From: Ignavibacteriales bacterium
GTDB lineage: Bacteria; Bacteroidota; Ignavibacteria; UBA10030
Direction of reading: 5' to 3'
Assembly (NCBI GenBank): GCA_016186715.1
Contig: JACPLA010000063.1
Span: 1-53,918, forward strand
Length of the DNA stretch: 53,918 nucleotides
This document shows positions 51,601 to 53,918 of this stretch, in pieces. The position numbers were made by a program, and so were the translations under genes. The notes beneath the pieces are model-generated. The model had not been told where the DNA came from. It worked only from the letters and a program-made list of their open reading frames with translations, and ran no database searches. The first letter of the stretch is position 1. Each line of letters opens with the position of its first letter.

Positions 51601-53831
51601 TGGTTTTCCGATTTCTTGCTGTCTGTGTATTTCTTGCGGCGCCTTCTCTCTCGATCGCACAGGTCACCCCCGAGCCGATTTGTGGAACCCCGATCGTCAG
51701 CGATCCGTCCCTGATCGAGAAGGCGTGGCGCAATACCCTGGCCCGTTATCCCGGCCTCCAGGAGCAGGTGAGGCAAGAATTACTCCGGAAAGCATCGCTG
51801 GAACTTGTGCTCGGCGTGGTCGATACGTTTTGGGTCTATAACTTTGTAAGCACTCAGTTCGATCGGGTTCCGGCCGAACTCAGAGCGATCGGCACGCGCT
51901 CGTATGTGTGGGTCTCGTTGGAGGAGCTGCAAAACCAGCACGTCGATTCGTTGGTGGTCGGCGAAATTGAGCAGGCCCTGGAAAGCAGAACCCCTCCGGC
52001 GTCCCGCGACTCTACTCAGGGAATCGTTGAGTTGAGCCGGCAGTTTTTCGGAAACCCTCCCAATGTTGACCAATCATGGGTCAAGGGAGCAGGGGACGGG
52101 CGGACACATTTCCTCCTGTGTGATATCAAGGACGGGTGGAGCCCGGGCGAATCATATGTTGCAGGCTTTTTCTTCAGTATCGACGTCGATCCTTCCAGCA
52201 ATTTTTCCGAAAACAGTAATCGCCGGGACATGCTCTACATCGATACCTACCCGGGGGTTTTTCTTAACGATGTTCGAACAACCGGCCGAGTTCTGGGCAC
52301 CGTGGCTCACGAATTCCAACACCTCATCCATTGGAACTATGATCCGCGGGAGATTGAATTTTTCAACGAAGGACTTTCCGAATATGCTTCTTACGTTTGC
52401 GGGTACGGACTCAGGAGCCCGGGTGGTTATTTTGCGAATCCGAATGTCCCCCTCCTGGAATGGGCTTCGACAATTGCCGACTACAGCCGCTCTGCCTTGT
52501 GGACGCTGTACCTCGCCGAGCAGTTTGGTGATGTTTTCATCCGCAACTTCACCCAGGATCCAAATCGCTCGACCGCCGGCTTTCAGAGTTCGATGATGAC
52601 CACGGGGCTGGACCGTTCCCTTTCCCGCACGGTAACGGATTTTCATGTTGCGAATTTCGTCCAGGACCGGTCAGCAGGAGTTGCCTATGGATATGATGAT
52701 TCTCAGGCCTTCGCCGGAAGGCCAAGACTGCTCAAAAACACTTTTGGGTCAACTGCCTCGGGTTCAAGATCCGGGCTTCGACCGATGGCGGCCGACTATA
52801 TGCGCTTCTTTGCGGCTGAGACTCTCCGGACCACGATCTCACCGACGGCTGGAACTCTTTTAATGTCCGGCGTTCAGTACCGGGACGATCAGACGACGGT
52901 GGTGGATGTCGCAGCTTCCTCCTCGTTTGAATCGGTTTTCGCAAGTTCGGCCCGCTCTGAACTTATGTTGGTCATCACAAATTCGTCAACAATCGGGGAC
53001 GCGGGATATACGTACACTGCAGAGGGGGCCCCGAGGGAATCCGCGGTACTTGAGCTTCTCAATGACGACGGCGTGTCCCAATATCCCCCGTATGCTTTCT
53101 TCAACCCGAACGATACGGCGTTCGTTGTGTTCGAAGGAGTCGATGGGGGAAAAGTGGATAGCGTCGCCTTGTGGTTCCAGTCGACCGGAATCGTAAGGCT
53201 CTTGCTAAGGGATGCGAATCCGAATTATGACCTCGGAACGAGCCCTCTGAGAGGCCTGGGAGGAGCGCCCCGAATGAGCGGTCAGCCCGTAAGCTTCGCG
53301 GTGACAGACACCGGGTTCATGAAAACCGTTGTGGATTTGAGATCCCGGAATATCTCCTCGAGCCCGGATTTTGTCGTTCAGGTCATTTATGATGCCACAG
53401 CGCCGAACCCTCTGCTGAGGCGCGATACTTCTCAATCCGTTCTTCGAAGTTTCCTTTCCCTTCAGGCTCAGCCGACGCCTGGCCGGATCATGTACGCCAG
53501 TTTCGGTGATTTCTATGTCAGGGCATTCTTGAGTCCCGGGACGCCTCCTCCTCTCGTTGTGCTGCCTGACCGCTTCGTCCTTTTTCAGAATTACCCTAAT
53601 CCATTCAATGCTTCCACGATTGTCTCCTACGATCTTCCGGAGCGGACCAGAGTACGGCTCTCAGTGTTTGATCTCCTTGGCCGGGAAGTCGCCGTCCTGA
53701 AGGATGCCGAGGAGGATGCTGATCGCTACCTCGTTGAGTTTGATGGTTCACGGTTGGCCTCCGGGGTTTATTTCTGTCGCCTCAAGACGCCTGCGTTTTC
53801 GCAGACAAAGAAAATGATTTTGATACGCTGA
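51597..53831 (+). CDS. Secreted metalloprotease-like protein with T9SS sorting domain
   Basis: A 744-residue exported protein. A signal peptide (MMVFRFLAVCVFLAAPSLSI, cut near AQ) precedes a region with a zinc-protease motif: AHEFQHLIHW (His238-Glu239, His242). FFNEGLSEYASY follows, whose Glu258 is a good third ligand. Peptidase family M30-like or another gluzincin is likely. A beta-rich middle follows. The last ~85 residues are a type A T9SS sorting domain (FVLFQNYPNPFNASTIVSYD, VFDLLGREVAVLKD, LASGVYFCRLK, KKMILIR). It should cross the inner membrane by Sec and the outer membrane through SprA. The ATG at 51597 overlaps the flippase stop; the longer open frame from 51102 lies inside the flippase gene. 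Confidence 0.9.
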   Translation: MMVFRFLAVCVFLAAPSLSIAQVTPEPICGTPIVSDPSLIEKAWRNTLARYPGLQEQVRQELLRKASLELVLGVVDTFWVYNFVSTQFDRVPAELRAIGTRSYVWVSLEELQNQHVDSLVVGEIEQALESRTPPASRDSTQGIVELSRQFFGNPPNVDQSWVKGAGDGRTHFLLCDIKDGWSPGESYVAGFFFSIDVDPSSNFSENSNRRDMLYIDTYPGVFLNDVRTTGRVLGTVAHEFQHLIHWNYDPREIEFFNEGLSEYASYVCGYGLRSPGGYFANPNVPLLEWASTIADYSRSALWTLYLAEQFGDVFIRNFTQDPNRSTAGFQSSMMTTGLDRSLSRTVTDFHVANFVQDRSAGVAYGYDDSQAFAGRPRLLKNTFGSTASGSRSGLRPMAADYMRFFAAETLRTTISPTAGTLLMSGVQYRDDQTTVVDVAASSSFESVFASSARSELMLVITNSSTIGDAGYTYTAEGAPRESAVLELLNDDGVSQYPPYAFFNPNDTAFVVFEGVDGGKVDSVALWFQSTGIVRLLLRDANPNYDLGTSPLRGLGGAPRMSGQPVSFAVTDTGFMKTVVDLRSRNISSSPDFVVQVIYDATAPNPLLRRDTSQSVLRSFLSLQAQPTPGRIMYASFGDFYVRAFLSPGTPPPLVVLPDRFVLFQNYPNPFNASTIVSYDLPERTRVRLSVFDLLGREVAVLKDAEEDADRYLVEFDGSRLASGVYFCRLKTPAFSQTKKMILIR

Positions 53832-53918
53832 GGCGGACGCGGGGATTCTGCTGGAAGTCTGAACCACGATTTTTGGGATTGGCCCGCTTGTCATTGCGAG
53901 GATCCTTGGCGGAGCGAA
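53832..53918. other. Non-coding tail of the window
   Basis: No gene is seen in the last 87 bases. The end, GTCATTGCGAGGATC near 53890, resembles a type of dispersed repeat common in bacterial genomes of this kind, but only the beginning is present. No clear terminator for the protease gene is visible. Confidence 0.3.

Noticed and set aside
1-53918. CRISPR arrays, tRNA and rRNA genes, insertion sequences with transposase
   Set aside because: I found no regularly spaced repeats, cloverleaf-like sequence, rRNA signature or transposase frame by eye. A dedicated tRNA and repeat search would settle this.

Overview
The window (53.9 kb, moderately GC-rich) looks like the chromosome of a Gram-negative bacterium of the Bacteroidota/Ignavibacteriota (FCB) group. 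The evidence is a SusC/RagA-type TonB-dependent receptor, a full-length SprA translocon and a PorX-type regulator of the type IX secretion system (T9SS), and a secreted protease with a C-terminal T9SS sorting domain carrying the NYPNPFN motif typical of Ignavibacteria-like genomes. The genus cannot be set from the sequence alone. I saw no rRNA, tRNA, CRISPR array or insertion sequence with a transposase.

Layout. Positions 1-9503 are on the minus strand: a SusC-like receptor cut off by the window edge, two exported imidazolonepropionase-type amidohydrolases (one is a tandem fusion), and the lptF-lptG pair for lipopolysaccharide export. From 9801 onward everything is on the plus strand. First come pdxH, a single-domain response regulator and the giant sprA gene. 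A tightly packed housekeeping run follows: porX, tsaE, tsaB, accD, arginase, panC, a glmU-like nucleotidyltransferase and a small exported protein. It ends at a strong intrinsic terminator (25023-25070). Next are a LytR_C-domain protein, rsfS and argS.

Positions 27897-48237 form a surface polysaccharide locus of the Wzx/Wzy type. It has sugar-nucleotide genes (RmlC-like, rfbB, wecB and a DegT aminotransferase), an outer-membrane export protein with SLBB-type repeats, a Wzz chain-length protein without a kinase domain, an O-antigen ligase/polymerase, a flippase, two FkbM methyltransferases, several glycosyltransferases, an intact polyprenyl-phosphate sugar transferase, and a glycosyltransferase fused to a sugar transferase that has lost its catalytic core. 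Many genes overlap by 4 bases, which suggests translational coupling along one long operon. accA, a thioesterase, a Trm112-like protein (only 54 residues), a second flippase and the T9SS cargo protease close the window.

The points most worth a second look are: two amidohydrolase modules that share the same Tyr-Ser-Thr replacement of the metal-binding HxH; the fusion with a gutted phosphoglycosyltransferase domain; a 38-codon ORF wedged between the export gene and wzz that echoes the export protein's C-terminal membrane segment; the sprA-porX neighbourhood; and several families of palindromic intergenic repeats.
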